This document shows positions 62,462 through 64,000 of a DNA stretch of 64,000 nucleotides, one piece after another. The stretch is from JACKNG01 sp050184115 (GTDB lineage: Bacteria > Pseudomonadota > Gammaproteobacteria > Ga0077536). The stretch is taken from positions 186,001-250,000 of the forward strand of contig JBFXAQ010000005.1 in the NCBI GenBank assembly GCA_050184115.1, read 5' to 3'. The translations under genes were made by a program, and so were the position numbers. Position 1 is the stretch's first letter. Each line of letters opens with the position of its first letter. The notes under the pieces are model-generated. The model saw only the letters and a list, made by a program, of their open reading frames with translations. It made no database searches and was not told the DNA's origin.

Positions 62462-64000
62462 GGGCGGTCGGGCTCAGCCTGCGGGCGCGCGCGGCGGGCT
62501 GTTGCCTGGCGTTGACCGTGACCCTGCTCGCCGCGCCGGTGCAGGCCGAGGTGCCGCGCCGCGGCCCGACCACCGCTGCACCCACGATCCCCGAACCGGC
62601 GCCGGGCGAGGTCCACGACGCCGACGGCCACGCCCCGGTGCCGGCCGATATGTCGCCCGAGGCGCGGCCGGGAACCTTCGATGCCGGGCACTTCGGCGCC
62701 GACCCGCAGTACGCCGACAAGCCCTACGATCCGCAGGCGCAGCTCGCCATCTACGGCGGCAAGCGTGGTATTCCCGATGCCCCGCGCCCACCCATCGAGT
62801 GGGGCTACCCGATGTACCAGGGCGGCGACATCGGCCCCGGCATCACCCTGTTCGGCGAGAAGAACCGCGCGCGCCCGCAGCTGCTCGCATTCGGCGACCT
62901 GCGTCTCGGCGCGGCCTACAACGACAACGGCGCGCTCGACACCGCGCAGATGGCCGCGCGACTCAACCTGAACCTCGATCTCCGCCTGACCGCGACCGAG
63001 CGCATCCACGGCTTCTTCCGCCCGCTCGACCGCGCCGAGAAGGGCCGCCAGACGCGCTGGGAGTTCGGTGGCAACCAGCGCCGCCTGCTCGGCGACACGG
63101 AGGGCTTGCTCGACATGGAGCCCGAGGCGCTGTTCTTCGAGGGCGATCTCGGCCAGATCGCCGCCGGCATCACCGGTGAATACAACCGTTTCGACCTGCC
63201 AGTGTCCTTCGGACTCATGCCGCTCCTGTTCCAGAACGGGGTGTGGATGGAGGATGCCATTCTCGGCGGCGCGGTCGCGGTGCCGGCGATGAACAGCCCG
63301 AAGTTCGACATCTCCAACATGGACGTGACCTTCTTCGGCGGCTTCGATCGGGTCACCACCCGCGCCCTGCGCGAGGTGAACGGTGCGCTCGACGACCAGG
63401 GCGCGGCGGTCTACGGCACGGCCATCTTCATCGAGCGCCGCGAGGCCTACATCGAACTCGGTTACGGCTACACCCACGACACCCGCGCCGATGCGCTCGG
63501 CGATTTCAGCTACCACAACGTCACCGCGGCGTGGACCCAGCGCTGGCTCGGCAAGCTGTCGAACTCGGTGCGCGTGATCGCGAACTTCGGCCAGGATCCG
63601 GGCGGCCCGCGTCGCCAGACCGCCGATGGCTGGTTGCTGCTGGTCGAGAACTCGTTCATCACGTCGAAACCCTACACGCTGATCCCCTACGCCAATCTCT
63701 TCGTCGGCCACGACCAGCCGCAATCGCTCGCGCGCGACTTCGGTTCCGGCGGCGTGTTGCGCAACACCGGCATCAACTTCGAAACCGACGGCCTGACCGG
63801 TTTCCCCAAGCTCGACGACACCGCCAACGACACCTACGGCGGTGCGCTCGGCGTCGAATACCTGTTCGCGCTCAACCAACAGGTGGTGGTCGAGCTCGCG
63901 GGGCTCGAGACCTTCGGGCCTGACAACAAGCCGGGCCGCGTCGCGCCCGGCCACCAGTTCGCCCTCGGCCTGCGCTACCAGCGGCCGCTGACCAAGCGCT
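62458..64000 (+). CDS. Exported probable outer-membrane beta-barrel protein (3' end outside window)
   Basis: From GTG at 62458, overlapping the cytochrome stop as GTGA, the frame stays open to the window edge, giving 514 residues. A signal peptide (CCLALTVTLLAAPVQAE) is followed by a Pro-rich segment and then alternating beta strands with aromatic/Gly ends (LLAFGDLRLGAAYNDNGALD, YIELGYGYTHDT, TLIPYANLFVGHDQP, FALGLRYQRPL), typical of a porin or MtrB-like barrel. No heme sites are seen. I do not recognise a named family. Coupling with the multiheme cytochrome suggests a porin-cytochrome pair. Confidence 0.65.
   Translation, partial: MRAVGLSLRARAAGCCLALTVTLLAAPVQAEVPRRGPTTAAPTIPEPAPGEVHDADGHAPVPADMSPEARPGTFDAGHFGADPQYADKPYDPQAQLAIYGGKRGIPDAPRPPIEWGYPMYQGGDIGPGITLFGEKNRARPQLLAFGDLRLGAAYNDNGALDTAQMAARLNLNLDLRLTATERIHGFFRPLDRAEKGRQTRWEFGGNQRRLLGDTEGLLDMEPEALFFEGDLGQIAAGITGEYNRFDLPVSFGLMPLLFQNGVWMEDAILGGAVAVPAMNSPKFDISNMDVTFFGGFDRVTTRALREVNGALDDQGAAVYGTAIFIERREAYIELGYGYTHDTRADALGDFSYHNVTAAWTQRWLGKLSNSVRVIANFGQDPGGPRRQTADGWLLLVENSFITSKPYTLIPYANLFVGHDQPQSLARDFGSGGVLRNTGINFETDGLTGFPKLDDTANDTYGGALGVEYLFALNQQVVVELAGLETFGPDNKPGRVAPGHQFALGLRYQRPLTKR

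Overview
The window is a very GC-rich stretch of a gammaproteobacterial chromosome. The class is indicated by gene order and family content: 6S RNA next to zapA, ygfB-pepP-ubiH-ubiI, tkt-gap-pgk-pyk, a Vfr/CRP-type regulator, an MSHA-type pilus locus, and a methylcitrate operon of the acnD/prpF type. The genus cannot be fixed by reading alone. An environmental, respiratory, aromatic/N-heterocycle-degrading lineage would fit.

Layout. 0-17.7 kb is mostly housekeeping: the end of pth, ychF, 6S RNA, zapA and a zapB-like gene on the minus strand, then ygfB-pepP-ubiH-ubiI, purC, a quinone-reductase-like gene, a YCII protein, a PucR-type regulator, the glycolytic/pentose operon tkt-gap-pgk-pyk (minus) and metF.

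17.7-39.6 kb is an MSHA-like type IV pilus region. A sigma-54-activating response regulator overlaps metF. It is followed by mshM-, mshL-, mshN-, mshE- and mshG-like genes, PilM/N-, PilO- and PilP-like assembly genes, two pilin-like proteins, a membrane histidine kinase (minus), an ABC-2 permease, a TPR-like protein, an adenylate cyclase (minus), the probable major prepilin, an ABC ATPase and a PAS/degenerate-GGDEF protein. The prepilin has an exact GG-N10-GC sigma-54 promoter and its own strong terminator. This suggests that the kinase/regulator pair drives the pilin, with c-di-GMP acting at MshE.

39.6-43.7 kb holds an OsmC protein, crp, a thioesterase and tRNA-Met(CAT). Behind the tRNA lies a roughly 2-kb hipBA cassette bounded by a 38-bp repeat of the tRNA 3' end, with no integrase. 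Its promoter carries four operators.

43.9-53 kb is catabolic: both subunits of N,N-dimethylformamidase with the iron ligands conserved, a small DksA-like zinc finger, a cytochrome P450, a two-subunit molybdenum hydroxylase, a NicX-like 2,5-dihydroxypyridine dioxygenase and a cupin. Together they suggest breakdown of amides and pyridine-type compounds.

53-60 kb is the methylcitrate operon gntR-prpB-prpC-acnD-prpF (minus), with a promoter flanked by two GntR operators and a cluster of GGGGACAGAC-type palindromes between acnD and prpF. 60-64 kb has a SnoaL-like protein, a five-heme periplasmic cytochrome c and, overlapping it, an exported probable outer-membrane barrel protein that runs off the window.
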